NCBI GenBank assembly: GCA_963800285.1
Contig: CAWDAL010000014.1
Coordinates: 1-64,000, forward strand
DNA length: 64,000 bases
Direction: 5' to 3'
Source of the DNA: DASUPK01 sp963800285
GTDB lineage: Bacteria > Actinomycetota > Thermoleophilia > Solirubrobacterales > 70-9
Shown: piece by piece, positions 42,674-50,718 of the stretch
Layout of the letters: every line of letters begins with the position of its first letter
How positions within the stretch are numbered: position 1 is the stretch's first letter
The notes under the pieces: model-generated
Database searches by the model: none
Seen by the model: the letters and a program-made list of their open reading frames with translations, nothing else
What the model was told of the DNA's origin: nothing
Translations under genes and position numbers: made by a program

Positions 42674-43040
42674 GATCGTAGAAGTACTCCCGACCATCGA
42701 CGACCCGGCCGTCCTTGATCTCGAAGACAAGAGCGCAGTCGACGTCCAGTTGCTTGCCGGCTCGCTCAGCGCTGTTGTGGTGAACGCCGACCACGTGGCC
42801 GTCGTCGTCCGCAAGCACGTACCGCAGTTCCGCCTTGAAGGTGCCTCCCGTGTCCCCTCCGTAGCGGCCGAACTGGGTAAAGGCCGCGTCGCGACCCTCG
42901 TGGTCACCGGCGATGGAACTGCGCCCAGGCGTGTGCCACGAGGCGTTCTCATCGAAGAGCTCGGTGAGCGTCTCCATGTCGCCAGCGTTGAAAGCCTCGT
43001 AACCGCGGCGGACCAGCTCGGCGTCTTCCTTGGCTGCCAT
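42645..43040 (-). CDS. SnoaL-like (nuclear transport factor 2 fold) protein
   Basis: The protein has 131 residues. The SnoaL/NTF2 opening 'AELVRRGYEAFNAGDMETLT' and 'LFDENASWHTPGRSSIAGDH' is followed by the usual strands ('HVVGVHHNSAERAGKQLDVD', 'DGRVVDGREYFYD'). Start chosen at the ATG behind a perfect AGGAGGAG site. Such domains bind small hydrophobic ligands, and the reaction is unknown. Single transcription unit with a hairpin behind it. Confidence 0.88.
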   Translation of the reverse strand: MAAKEDAELVRRGYEAFNAGDMETLTELFDENASWHTPGRSSIAGDHEGRDAAFTQFGRYGGDTGGTFKAELRYVLADDDGHVVGVHHNSAERAGKQLDVDCALVFEIKDGRVVDGREYFYDLNAWDEFWS

Positions 43041-43233
43041 GACTCCTCCTATCGCCCCCTTGCGCTGTCGCGGCGACCCTATACCCACCCGTTCTTCCTT
43101 GCTGGGCTCAGCTCAGCTGCTAGTTCGCCCGAGAAGCGGGAGTTGGCCTCAAGCCGCTGCTTTCCATGCGGGGGAGCACTGAGTTCGTCCTCGTGCGGCG
43201 CGCCTCCCTTCGCGTGAAAGCGGGCGCTCTTGT
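43041..43233. other. Gap without recognised gene
   Basis: This stretch holds the promoter and AGGAGGAG site of the SnoaL-like gene at its left end. The rest shows no coding pattern or clear hairpin. Confidence 0.4.
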
Positions 43234-43667
43234 CTACAGCGACCCGAAGTCGATGTTCTGAGCGTCCGCTCCAGCAGCTCGCGCCTCGCTGATCGGCACG
43301 ACCTCCCGCCCAAAGGGCACCAGCGACACCATCACCAGCTTCAGGTTGGCCAGCGCCAGCGGGATGCCGATGATCGTGATCGCCAGGGTGACCGTCGTGA
43401 TAGGTGGGCGATCGCCAGCCAGATGCCGGCCAGCGGGATCCAGATGATGTTGCCGATCAGCGAGGGAGCCCCGGCGTCGGGGCGCTTGACGAGCGTCCGG
43501 CCGAAGGGCCAGATGGTGAAGCTCGCGATCTTGAAGGCCTGGAGGCCAAACGGGATCGTGATGATCAGCACGCACATGATGATCCCGGCCAGGCACCAGA
43601 GGATCGTCGCCCAGAGGCCCGCGAAGACGAGCCAGATGATGTTGAGGACGATGCGCACAGGGTTCAC
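43234..43667 (-). CDS. YccF-domain membrane protein (apparent frameshift)
   Basis: The gene begins at a GTG overlapping the SDR stop (GTGA). The first part is a YccF domain: 'VRIVLNIIWLVFAGLWATIL', 'CVLIITIPFGLQAFKIASFT', 'LIGNIIWIPLAGIWLAIAHL'. Then the frame is lost at about 43400. The second half, 'ITTVTLAITIIGIPLALANL' and 'VSLVPFGREVVP', lies in another frame and stops at 43234. Adding one base (after CACCT) restores 'AHLITTVTL' and gives 145 codons. It has four hydrophobic helices in the inner membrane and unknown function. Confidence 0.75.
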
Positions 43668-44368
43668 CCCCACGACCCTTCCGCCATCGGGCGGAAGCTG
43701 GTGGTCAGGATTCGCATTCGCCTGGGGCGGGTGATCGTGAAGAGAACGACGTCGGCGACCTCCGCCGGCGTCAGGAGGTCGTCGAGCTCGGGATCGCCCT
43801 CCTCGCGGCCGCTTCCGATCGCGAAGTCCGTCTTCACGCCTCCCGGGCAGATGCAGGTCGCCCTGACGCCCTTCTCGCGCAGCTCGTGGTCGAGGGAGCG
43901 GGTGAAGCCGAGCTGGCCGAACTTCGAGGCGTTGTAGACGGACTCGCCGGGGAAGGCGCGGAGGCCCGCGACGCTCGCCAGCGAGATGAAGTCGCCCTCG
44001 CCCGCCTCGATCAGGTGCGGCAGGGTCGCGGCCGCCGTGTAGAGCGTGCCCTTCAGGTTCACGTCGATCATCTCCTCGATCTGCTTTGGGTCGAGGTCGA
44101 GAAAGTTCCCGTAGGCGCCGACGCCCGCGTTCGCGATGACCACGTCCAGACGCCCGAAGCGCTCGACGGTCTCGGCCACCGCCGCGCTGACCGCCTCGCG
44201 GTCTCGGACGTCGCAGGACAGGCCGAGCGCGCGATCGAGCCCGAGGTCCTCGCCGCGCCGCGAGAGCATGCCGACCGACGCACCGGCGTCGTGCAGCCTG
44301 CGTGAGACCTCCGCCCCGATGCCGCCGCTGGCGCCCGTGACGAGCGCGACCCTTCCATCCAGTTCCAT
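43664..44368 (-). CDS. Short-chain dehydrogenase/reductase
   Basis: The protein has 234 residues of classical SDR type: 'VALVTGASGGIGAEVSRRLH' (cofactor loop), 'VIANAGVGAYGNF' (NAG), Ser in 'DFISLASVAGL', YxxxK in 'SVYNASKFGQLGF', and 'CICPGGVKTDF'. The ATG is preceded by GGGAG. The substrate is unknown. It forms a two-gene operon with the YccF protein through a 4-bp overlap. Confidence 0.9.
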   Translation of the reverse strand: MELDGRVALVTGASGGIGAEVSRRLHDAGASVGMLSRRGEDLGLDRALGLSCDVRDREAVSAAVAETVERFGRLDVVIANAGVGAYGNFLDLDPKQIEEMIDVNLKGTLYTAAATLPHLIEAGEGDFISLASVAGLRAFPGESVYNASKFGQLGFTRSLDHELREKGVRATCICPGGVKTDFAIGSGREEGDPELDDLLTPAEVADVVLFTITRPRRMRILTTSFRPMAEGSWG

Positions 44369-44477
44369 GGCGTCTCCCTTGTTCGGTTTCGGTCTCAGCG
44401 AGCGATCTTGAAGCAAACCGCTCGAGACCCTCGCCCGTAGCTCCCTTGGGGAGACCGGCAACCACAGGAGGGAACGG

Positions 44478-45002
44478 ATGAGAATCTCGAAGCGGATTCC
44501 GACCGGCGTATTCGTCGCCGCGCTCGCCGCGCTTACGACCGCGCTCGCGGTCGGGGCGATGAGCGCGCTCGGCCACGACGGCGGGCACGGCAGGGACCAC
44601 CACGGCGGGCAGCTGATCAGGGAATCGCTCGCGCCGTCGGTGCCCACCGATCCGGCGTTTCACGGCGTCGTCCCGGGCAACGCGCCCTGGGTCCTGAAGG
44701 ACGGCCAGGTACGGCTCACCGACCACGGCAGGCTCGAGCTGCGGGTCCGCGGCCTCGTGATCCCGGTCGCTCCCGGCAACGGCACGCCGGGCCCGGTGAA
44801 CACGATCAGCGCCTCGCTCTACTGCGGCGCCGACTCGGAGACGATGGCCGCGGCCACGACCGGTCAGGTCCCGATCGCGCGCGATGGCGATGCGCGGATC
44901 GTCGATCACGTCACCGTGCCGGCGAATTGCCTGTCGCCGGTGGTCCTCGTGAACCCGAACGGAAACCCGGCGGCGTACATCGCGGTCGACGGCTGGCGCT
45001 AG
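44478..45002 (+). CDS. Secreted hypothetical protein
   Basis: The protein has 174 residues with a good ribosome-binding site (AGGAGGGAAC) and a signal peptide ('GVFVAALAALTTALAVGAM'). A His-rich stretch follows ('GHDGGHGRDHHGG'), which could bind metal. The body is beta-rich ('LELRVRGLVIPVAPGNGTPG', 'HVTVPANCLSPVVLVNPNGN') with two Cys that may pair. It is predicted to be extracellular. No family is recognised. A very strong terminator follows the stop. Confidence 0.7.
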   Translation: MRISKRIPTGVFVAALAALTTALAVGAMSALGHDGGHGRDHHGGQLIRESLAPSVPTDPAFHGVVPGNAPWVLKDGQVRLTDHGRLELRVRGLVIPVAPGNGTPGPVNTISASLYCGADSETMAAATTGQVPIARDGDARIVDHVTVPANCLSPVVLVNPNGNPAAYIAVDGWR

Positions 45003-45019
45003 GGCCGGAGGCCGTCAAA

Positions 45020-45067
45020 GCCGTGCGGGGCGGGCGAGCCCGCTGGGTGCTCGCCCGCCCGCACGGC
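45020..45067 (+). terminator. Strong GC-rich terminator hairpin
   Basis: Arms of 20 and 19 bases (GCCGTGCGGGG... / ...CCCGCACGGC) pair with one bulged G and enclose a 9-base loop, 18 bp after the secreted-protein stop. Confidence 0.8.
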
Positions 45068-45119
45068 GATCAGGCCCGCAGCGGTGGACGAATTGCCCTT
45101 GCCGCTCGCGCTCCCGCGG

Positions 45120-45500
45120 CTAGCCTGACCCGGCCTCTACTCGCATCGGACAGGGATGGTCACGATGACGCTCACCACGCAGAACGTGCAGGACCTCGAG
45201 ACGGCGTCGCTCAGAACACTCCACGCGCCAGCGGACGACGCCGCCTGGGTCGGCGGCGCGAACGTTGGCGACCCAGTTCACGCCTTCGCCGAGCATCGCG
45301 ACCAGATAGCGCTCGCCCTCGTGGTCGGCCACCACGACCGGGAAGGAGATCGTGCGCCGCTGCGCCGCCCGCGCACCTCGAGGCTGTAGAGCTGCCGAGG
45401 TGCCCGCCGGACGCCGCCATCCGGCTCGAGAGGCGGTTGAGAGCCTTCGCGACCGCGTTCGGCCGCCCGCCTCGTACATCCACCGATCGAGCTGGTGCGC
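45120..45500 (-). pseudogene. Deazaflavin (F420)-dependent nitroreductase-family remnant
   Basis: Three short stretches in three frames read as one family in order: 'VAKALNRLSSRMAASGGHLG', then 'LYSLEVRGRRSG', then 'RRTISFPVVVADHEGERYLV' and 'AMLGEGVNWVANVRAA'. This is the order of the deazaflavin-dependent nitroreductase (DUF385) fold, where the last block binds F420. At least two frameshifts separate the parts, and the C-terminal end is not recognisable. It lies back to back with a broken cupin gene. Confidence 0.5.
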
Positions 45501-45872
45501 ATCCGACGGCTACCTTCGCCGCTGAGCTTGCTCCTACGGAGGCAGCAACGCCGACGAGGTCCTGCACCCATCTACTTCGCGATCCCGGCGGGGGACCGGC
45601 TCGGCCAAGCACCACGACACCGCCGAGGAGACGCAGACATCCTCTCCGGCGCCGGCGAGCTGCTCACCGACGACGGCGCCCAGCAGATCAGGCCGGGCAG
45701 AGACGTCTTCGTCCTGCGGGAGGGCGTCTCCCACGACCTCCACAACACCGGCGACGAGGACCTCCGCGTGCTCGCGTTCTTCTCCAAGCCGCAGCTCGAG
45801 CAGCACTGGGACGTCGAGACCTGGCCGCCGGACGACGCGAAGGTGACGGGGTCGCCCAACCGGGACACCTAG
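45495..45872 (+). pseudogene. Cupin-domain protein, frameshifted
   Basis: The main frame reads 'PIYFAIPAGDRL', then 'LSGAGELLTDDGAQQIRPG', 'FVLREGVSHDLHNTGDEDLR' and 'VLAFFSKPQLEQHWDVETW', which is a single-domain cupin. The metal-binding block 'AKHHDTAEETQ' (HxH-like...E) lies in a different frame between DRL and ILSG, and an upstream block 'GGSNADEVL' lies in yet another. Two or three single-base errors or mutations must be undone to read it through. It may be a real gene with sequence errors. Confidence 0.55.
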
Positions 45873-45934
45873 CCGCCGGCTCAGACTCCTCGTCACACTG
45901 GGGCTAGGCGACCCCACTCACAGAGGAGACGGAC

Positions 45935-46264
45935 ATGGACGTGAACGAGACGGTCGAGGCGGCCCGCGATTCGCTCACCGTTAAGCGGGTCTACGGCGAT
46001 CCCTACGAGCGCAACGGGGTCACGGTGATCCCGGCCGCTTCGGTCCAGGGCGGCGCCGGCGGAGGTAGTGGCGAGCAGGAGGGCAAGACCGGCGGCGGTG
46101 GCGGCTTCGGCCTGCGCGCCCGGCCCGTCGGGGCCTACGTGATCCGCGGCGAGGACGTGTACTGGGAGTCTGCGCTCGACCTGAACCGGGTGATCCTCGG
46201 CGGGCAGATCGTCGCCCTGGTCGCGTTGCTGGTGATCCGCTCGATCAAGCGGTCTCGGCGCTAG
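45935..46264 (+). CDS. GerW/YtfJ-family sporulation-type protein
   Basis: The protein has 109 residues with an ATG behind GAGGAG. The YtfJ/GerW pattern is clear: 'TVKRVYGDPYERNGVTVIPA', then a Gly-rich loop ('GGAGGGSGEQEGKTGGGGGF') and 'LRARPVGAYVIRGEDVYW', then a C-terminal membrane helix ('VILGGQIVALVALLVIRSI'). In Bacillus the family is needed for spore germination proteins, but many non-sporulating actinobacteria carry it. Its 3' end overlaps the convergent hypB gene by 20 bp. Confidence 0.88.
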   Translation: MDVNETVEAARDSLTVKRVYGDPYERNGVTVIPAASVQGGAGGGSGEQEGKTGGGGGFGLRARPVGAYVIRGEDVYWESALDLNRVILGGQIVALVALLVIRSIKRSRR

Positions 46265-46929
46265 CGCGGGCGCCCGTGGCGTTCAGCAGCCGCTCGCGCC
46301 AGACATCGACGCCCTCCCCGCTCCGCGCGCTCACCTGAAGCGTCTCCGCCGATGGGTTCACCTGGTCGAGGTTGGCCAGGAAGCGCTCCACCGAGAAGTC
46401 GACGTGCGGGAGCAGGTCGAGCTTGTTGATCACGACCAGCTCGCAGGTGCGGTACATGAGCGGGTACTTGAGCGGCTTGTCCTCGCCCTCGGTGACCGAG
46501 GAGATCATCCAGCGGCGGTCCTCGCCGACCGTGAACTCGGCCGGGCAGACGAGGTTGCCGACGTTCTCGATCACCAGCAGGTCGATCTCGCCGAGGGAAC
46601 CTGGCCGAGCCCGGAGCGGACAATGTTGGCGTCGAGGTGACACTCACCGCCGAAGGCCGGATCGGTGTTGATCTGGGTGACGGGGATGTGGAGGTGGGAG
46701 AGCCGGTCGGCGTCGAGGCTGCCGCGGACGTCGCCCTCCAGCACCCGACGCGGACGTCTCCGGTGTCCTCCAGCGCCCGCTCGAGCAACGTGGTCTTCCC
46801 CGCCCCCGGCGCGCTCATCAGGTTGATCACGGTGACGCCGGCGGCGTCGAAGTTGGCGCGGTTGGCCTCGGCGATCGTCTGGTTGGCGTCGAGCGCGCCC
46901 TCGGCTACGCGGACGGTGGTCTGGTGCAT
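46245..46929 (-). CDS. hypB: Hydrogenase nickel-incorporation GTPase HypB (two apparent frameshifts)
   Basis: HypB inserts Ni into [NiFe] hydrogenase with HypA. The first frame gives 'RANFDAAGVTVINLMSAPGA' and 'GKTTLLERALEDT' (P-loop). The middle frame gives 'EGDVRGSLDADRLSHLHIPV' and 'QINTDPAFGGECHLDANIV'. The third gives 'DLLVIENVGNLVCPAEFTVG', 'VVINKLDLLPHVDF' (NKxD) and the C-terminus. Adding one base at each junction restores the family sequence (687 bases would be 229 codons); the first junction looks like GGG for GGGG. A frameshifted maturation gene beside an intact hydrogenase operon suggests sequence error. Confidence 0.85.
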
Positions 46930-46955
46930 GTCAGGAGGCTCCCACTTCGGCGCTG

Positions 46956-47183
46956 CTAGTGCTTCTTCTTGCGGCCCTTCGCCAGATGCTGGATGTAGGC
47001 GTCGGAGCCGGGGAAGACCTCGGCCTCATGGCCGTCCTCCCAGCGCACCAGGTACGGCGGCCCGCCGTCCTCCCCCAGCACCTTGATCACCTCGGCGTCC
47101 CGGGGCGACTCGCCCTGATGGTGACCTTTCACCACGAGGCGATCTCCGGGCAGCGCATGCAACGGGGAATCGCTTGAAGTCAT
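46956..47183 (-). CDS. DUF1918 protein
   Basis: A small protein of 75 residues. The family opening 'ALPGDRLVVKGHHQGESPRD' and 'AEVIKVLGEDGGPPYLVRWE' with 'GHEAEVFPGSDAYIQHL' match DUF1918, an SH3-like fold common in actinobacteria, and it ends in a Lys-rich tail. The ribosome-binding site is AAAGGA. Function is unknown. It lies 26 bp upstream of hypB on the same strand. Confidence 0.88.
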   Translation of the reverse strand: MTSSDSPLHALPGDRLVVKGHHQGESPRDAEVIKVLGEDGGPPYLVRWEDGHEAEVFPGSDAYIQHLAKGRKKKH

Positions 47184-47314
47184 CTCTCATTCCTTTCGCG
47201 TGCGAATGCCCATCGTCGCGCCCGGGCCGACGATCGGCATCCGTGCTCAACCCGGGTCGCGGCCAAGTGTCCCGCGCGGATGGAAGACGGCCTCGTGGTC
47301 CATACCGTCAGTCA

Positions 47315-47967
47315 ATGGCTCATCGCCTGGCGCTGTTCGGTGGCCGACGAGACGCGGGCCAGAGGCTTGCCGAAGTCCTCATGCGCTTCCGAGATGAGGA
47401 GCCACTGGTCCTCGCGCTTCCGCGGGGCGGCGTCCCGGTTGGGTTCGAGGTCGCCCACGCACTCGGCGCGCCGCTCGACATCGTGCTGGTCCGCAAGATC
47501 GGTGCGCCCGCCCAGCCGGAGTACGGAATCGGGGCGATCGCCGAGGGAGGCGTGAACTTCATCCGCGGAGGAGGTCGAGGCGGTCATCGCGCGGGAGAAT
47601 GCTCGCTGTCCCGGTCGCCCCGCCAGGATCGGAGGCGCGGCTGGCGGGCGAGTTCGACGAGGTGGTCTGTCTGGAGGAGCCGCACGGCTTCTTCGGGGTC
47701 GGCCAGTTCTGTGTGGACTTCGGCCAGGTGGAGGACGACGAGGTGGTCGACCTGCTCACGGCCGCCCATCCGAGCGCGACGGCCACAGCCGCCGACCCGC
47801 CCACGGAGGAGGAGGCGCATGAGCTTCGCTGTGAGCACGAGCTGGCGATCGTCCCGGGCGCGACGCACCTCTTCGAGGAGCCGGGCGCCCTCGAGCGGGT
47901 GAGCGAGCTCGCCTCGCACTGGTTCCTGGCACACCTCCGCGTCAGCGGGCTCGCGCCACGTCCCTGA
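47315..47967 (+). pseudogene. Phosphoribosyltransferase-hydrolase gene with internal deletions
   Basis: The start is a typical phosphoribosyltransferase: 'DAGQRLAEVLMRFRDEEPLV', 'LALPRGGVPVGFEVAHALGA' and 'VLVRKIGAPAQPEYGIGAIA'. After 'EEVEAVIARE' (another frame) the sequence jumps to 'LAVPVAPPGSEARL' and 'FDEVVCLEEPHGFFGVGQFC', so the PRPP-binding loop (VDDGxATG) and about 65 residues are missing. The C-terminal end 'IVPGATHLFEEPGALERVSE' is the tail of a dienelactone-hydrolase-like domain whose catalytic core is also missing. The product could not be active. Its 3' end overlaps hypA. Confidence 0.7.
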
Positions 47968-48322
47968 CGTCAATCGACTCGACGACCAGCTCGTCGCCGC
48001 TGACCACGCGGTGATCCGCCGACCCGCATTCCGGGCAGCGGAAGCGGACGACGAGCTCGTCCCCGTTGCGGGCCGGCGGCGGCGCGGGGTCCCATTCGGC
48101 TCCGCAGGCCGAGCAGCGCAGGCGCGAGTCGACCCGCTCCCACTCGAGCGCCGCCCCCTCGCAGATGGTCTCCTTCGCCGCGATCTCGAAGTAGAAGCCG
48201 AGGTACTTGGGGACGACCTGGCGCAGACGGCCGACCAGGACGCGGACGACGGACACCGGCCGCCCCTCGGCGTGGCGCTCCGCCGCGGCGACGATGGCCT
48301 GGGCGACGGCGAGCTCGTGCAT
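47942..48322 (-). CDS. hypA: Hydrogenase nickel-incorporation protein HypA
   Basis: The protein has 126 residues. The N-terminal M-H-E Ni2+ site ('MHELAVAQAIVAAAERHA') and the zinc loop with two CxxC pairs ('LRCSACGAEWD', 'RCPECGSADHRVVSGDEL') are intact. It works with HypB to load Ni into the large subunit. Its ATG overlaps the stop of the SnoaL-like gene, so it is part of the hydrogenase operon, of which it is the last gene. Confidence 0.93.
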   Translation of the reverse strand: MHELAVAQAIVAAAERHAEGRPVSVVRVLVGRLRQVVPKYLGFYFEIAAKETICEGAALEWERVDSRLRCSACGAEWDPAPPPARNGDELVVRFRCPECGSADHRVVSGDELVVESIDVRDVARAR

Positions 48323-48747
48323 CAGGAAGCTCCCCGGCCCTGGTCGAGGACCCCGGCGGCCTCGGCCGCCTCCGGCCTGTTCCAGAAGAGCTGGGCCCGG
48401 CGGACCGCGCCGTCCCTGAGCCAGAAGACGTACCAGGCGCGGGCGTCAAACTCGGAGGACGGGTCGGCGGAGGATCTGAAGGTCCCGCGCACGCAGAGCA
48501 GAACCCGGGATTCCGTGGCCGGGGTGACGTTCTCGATCTCGACGTCGACGACCTCGCCGCCCACCCGCATGAACGCTTCCCACCATTCGCGGACGCCGCG
48601 ATGACCCCGGTAGAGCTTGCGGACGCCGGGCCACCCCTCGCGATCGTCCCACTCGACGTCGTCGGTGAGGAACGCCAGGAAGGCCTCCTCTTCTCCCTGC
48701 GCGACGGCATCGAGCATCCCCCGGATGACCGCGACGTGGTCCGTCAC
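48322..48747 (-). CDS. SnoaL-like protein within the hydrogenase operon
   Basis: The protein has 141 residues with an NTF2/SnoaL fold: 'VIRGMLDAVAQGEEEAFLAF', 'LTDDVEWDDREGWPG', 'RGHRGVREWWEAFMRVGGEV' and 'DARAWYVFWLRDGAVRRAQL'. It overlaps the protease gene upstream and hypA downstream by about 4 bp each, so it is firmly inside the maturation segment. SnoaL domains are not standard hydrogenase maturation factors, and the role is unknown. Confidence 0.85.
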   Translation of the reverse strand: MTDHVAVIRGMLDAVAQGEEEAFLAFLTDDVEWDDREGWPGVRKLYRGHRGVREWWEAFMRVGGEVVDVEIENVTPATESRVLLCVRGTFRSSADPSSEFDARAWYVFWLRDGAVRRAQLFWNRPEAAEAAGVLDQGRGAS

Positions 48748-49412
48748 TTGCCCTCCTCCCCGCCGAGCTCGCGGTGGAGCTCGCTCACCAGGGCGTCGAC
48801 CGTCGCCTCCACGGCCGGCGTGAGCCCCTCCCCCGCCTCGAAGTTCTCGCCCTCGATTCCGTACACCGCCAGCCGGGGCGGCAGGCGGTCGAGCTGGCGT
48901 GCGAGCTCCACGGCGTCGCCGACGCCCAGGGAGTGGGTCGAGGACCGAAACGTCTCGGCCGGGAGCGGCTGGTGGGTGGCGTCGAAGCGGTGGAGGTCCC
49001 CCGGACGGCCGCCGCTGCTGACCGCGTCGATGATCAGCACCTCCTTCATCAACTCGAAGGCATGGATGAGCGAGGCCGGCTCGCCCTCCTCCTCGAGAAG
49101 CCGGATCCCTGGCGGCCGGGTCGCGCGAAGCCGCCGCGCCACCTCGAGCCCGGCGGCGTCGTCGGAGCGATACCGGTTGCCGACACCGATCAGCGCGAAC
49201 CAGGCGCGGTAGCCGGACTCGGGGGCGTGCTCCAGCGACAGGCCGAGCTCGTGCGCCTCTCGGCGGGCCCGCGCGATGTCCTCCTGGAGCTCCTGGCGGT
49301 GCCTCTCCATCAGATGAAGGGCGTCCTCCTGGCGATCGAGGAACCTGCGCTCCTCCCGCAGGAACGCAGGGTCGCTGGGCTTGCGCTCGCGGTGGATGAA
49401 GTGCTTGACCAC
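48744..49412 (-). CDS. [NiFe] hydrogenase maturation protease with N-terminal extension
   Basis: The protein has 222 residues with a GTG start. From about residue 70 it matches the HyaD/HycI peptidase family: 'WFALIGVGNRYRSDDAAGLE' (Ni-binding acidic residue after GVGN), 'LIDAV'-type strand in 'KEVLIIDAVSSGG', and 'SSTHSLGVGDAVELARQLD' (His). The first 70 residues are a charged coiled-coil-like segment ('REERRFLDRQEDALHLMERH') absent from usual proteases. It trims the C-terminus of the large subunit after Ni insertion. It follows hyhL by 4 bp. Confidence 0.88.
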   Translation of the reverse strand: MVKHFIHRERKPSDPAFLREERRFLDRQEDALHLMERHRQELQEDIARARREAHELGLSLEHAPESGYRAWFALIGVGNRYRSDDAAGLEVARRLRATRPPGIRLLEEEGEPASLIHAFELMKEVLIIDAVSSGGRPGDLHRFDATHQPLPAETFRSSTHSLGVGDAVELARQLDRLPPRLAVYGIEGENFEAGEGLTPAVEATVDALVSELHRELGGEEGK

Positions 49413-49416
49413 CGGC

Positions 49417-50718
49417 TCAGCCCCGGTCGACGTCGAGCTTCAGGAAGTGCGTCGAACAGCTGATGCAGGGGTCGTAGTTGCGGATCGCCTGCTCGCACTC
49501 CCACTGCAGCCGATCGTCGGGGAGCTCGACCCGCGGCCTGACGAACTCGAGCAGGTCCTGCTCGATCCGTGCCTGATTCTGCGAGGTGGGCGGCACGATC
49601 CGCGCCTCGGCGATCGAGCCGTCCTCCTCGAGCCGGTAGCGGTGCCAGAGCATCCCGCGCGGCGCCTCGCTCCAGCCGGCGCCCGCCGCCGCGCGCGGCT
49701 CGGGCACCTCGGCGGGCGGATCCGGCGGCTCGTAGGCCGAGATCACCGAAAGCGCCTCCTCCAGCGCGAAGATGATCTCGACGCCGCGGACCAGGATCGA
49801 CTTGAACGGGTTGCGGCACTCCTCCCCCAGCCCGGCCTCCTCGGCGGCCGCCTTCGCGCCGTCGGAGAGCTGCTCGTAGTTGAGCGAATAGCGCGCCATC
49901 GGCCCGAGGAAGTAGGTCGAACCGTCGGACATGCGCGACTGCAGCGCTGTCGAGTGCGGGACGTGCTGCTCGGAGAAGTGCTCCTCGTATTCGTTCGGCC
50001 CGATGTCGAGCCCCGAGGCGGAGACCAGCCGGCCGTCCTCGATCGCGTAGCGGTCCGGCTCGCGCAGCGCGACGAACTCGTAGTCCTGCTCGAAGTCCGG
50101 GAAGTCGAGGGTGGCGAGGAACGTGACCGCGCCCCGCATGAACTCGACCGACTCCTCGAGCGCGGGGACCAGCGCGTCCAGATGCTCCCGGCCCGGCGCC
50201 TTGTAGAAGCCGCCGACCCGGGTGTTGATCGGGTGGATCGCACGGCCGCCGATGGTCCGCAGCAGATCGTTGCCCATCGCCTTCACCTTCAGCGCGCCCT
50301 CCACGACCTCGCGGTGGTCGCGCGCCATCTGCCAGGCCGAGTCGAAGCCGAAGAAGTCGGGCGCGTGCAACAGGAAGACGTGGAGCGCGTGCGACTCGAT
50401 CCACTCGCCGCAGTACATGAGCCGCCGCAGGGCGCGGATCCGCTCGTTCACCCGGACCTCGAGCGCGTCCTCCATCGCGTTGAAGGCGCTGGTGATGTAG
50501 GCGACCGGGCAGATCCCGCAGATCCGCGCGGTGATGTCCGGGGCCTCCTTGAAGTCCCGTCCGCGCAGGAAGGCCTCGAAGAAGCGCGGCGGCTCGTAGA
50601 TCTGCAGCTCGACGTTCTCGACCTCCCCGCCGCGGATCCTCACCTGCATCGCGCCCTCGCCCTCGACACGGGCGAGCGCCTCGGTGCGGATCGTGCGGGT
50701 CTCGCCGTTATCGGCCAT
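49417..50718 (-). CDS. hyhL: [NiFe] hydrogenase large (catalytic) subunit, group 3b type
   Basis: The protein has 433 residues. Both Ni-Fe ligand motifs are present: L1 'RICGICPVAYITSAFNAMED' with C67 and C70, and L2 'DPCISCSTH' with C418 and C421. The short tail FLKLDVDRG follows. Length and the neighbouring HyhS/G/B set match group 3b (NADP-linked sulfhydrogenase-type) enzymes. It oxidises or evolves H2 in the cytoplasm. The ATG at 50718 lies within the last codons of hyhS (11-bp overlap). Group 3b is inferred from operon make-up; a tree of L1/L2 would settle it. Confidence 0.93.
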   Translation of the reverse strand: MADNGETRTIRTEALARVEGEGAMQVRIRGGEVENVELQIYEPPRFFEAFLRGRDFKEAPDITARICGICPVAYITSAFNAMEDALEVRVNERIRALRRLMYCGEWIESHALHVFLLHAPDFFGFDSAWQMARDHREVVEGALKVKAMGNDLLRTIGGRAIHPINTRVGGFYKAPGREHLDALVPALEESVEFMRGAVTFLATLDFPDFEQDYEFVALREPDRYAIEDGRLVSASGLDIGPNEYEEHFSEQHVPHSTALQSRMSDGSTYFLGPMARYSLNYEQLSDGAKAAAEEAGLGEECRNPFKSILVRGVEIIFALEEALSVISAYEPPDPPAEVPEPRAAAGAGWSEAPRGMLWHRYRLEEDGSIAEARIVPPTSQNQARIEQDLLEFVRPRVELPDDRLQWECEQAIRNYDPCISCSTHFLKLDVDRG

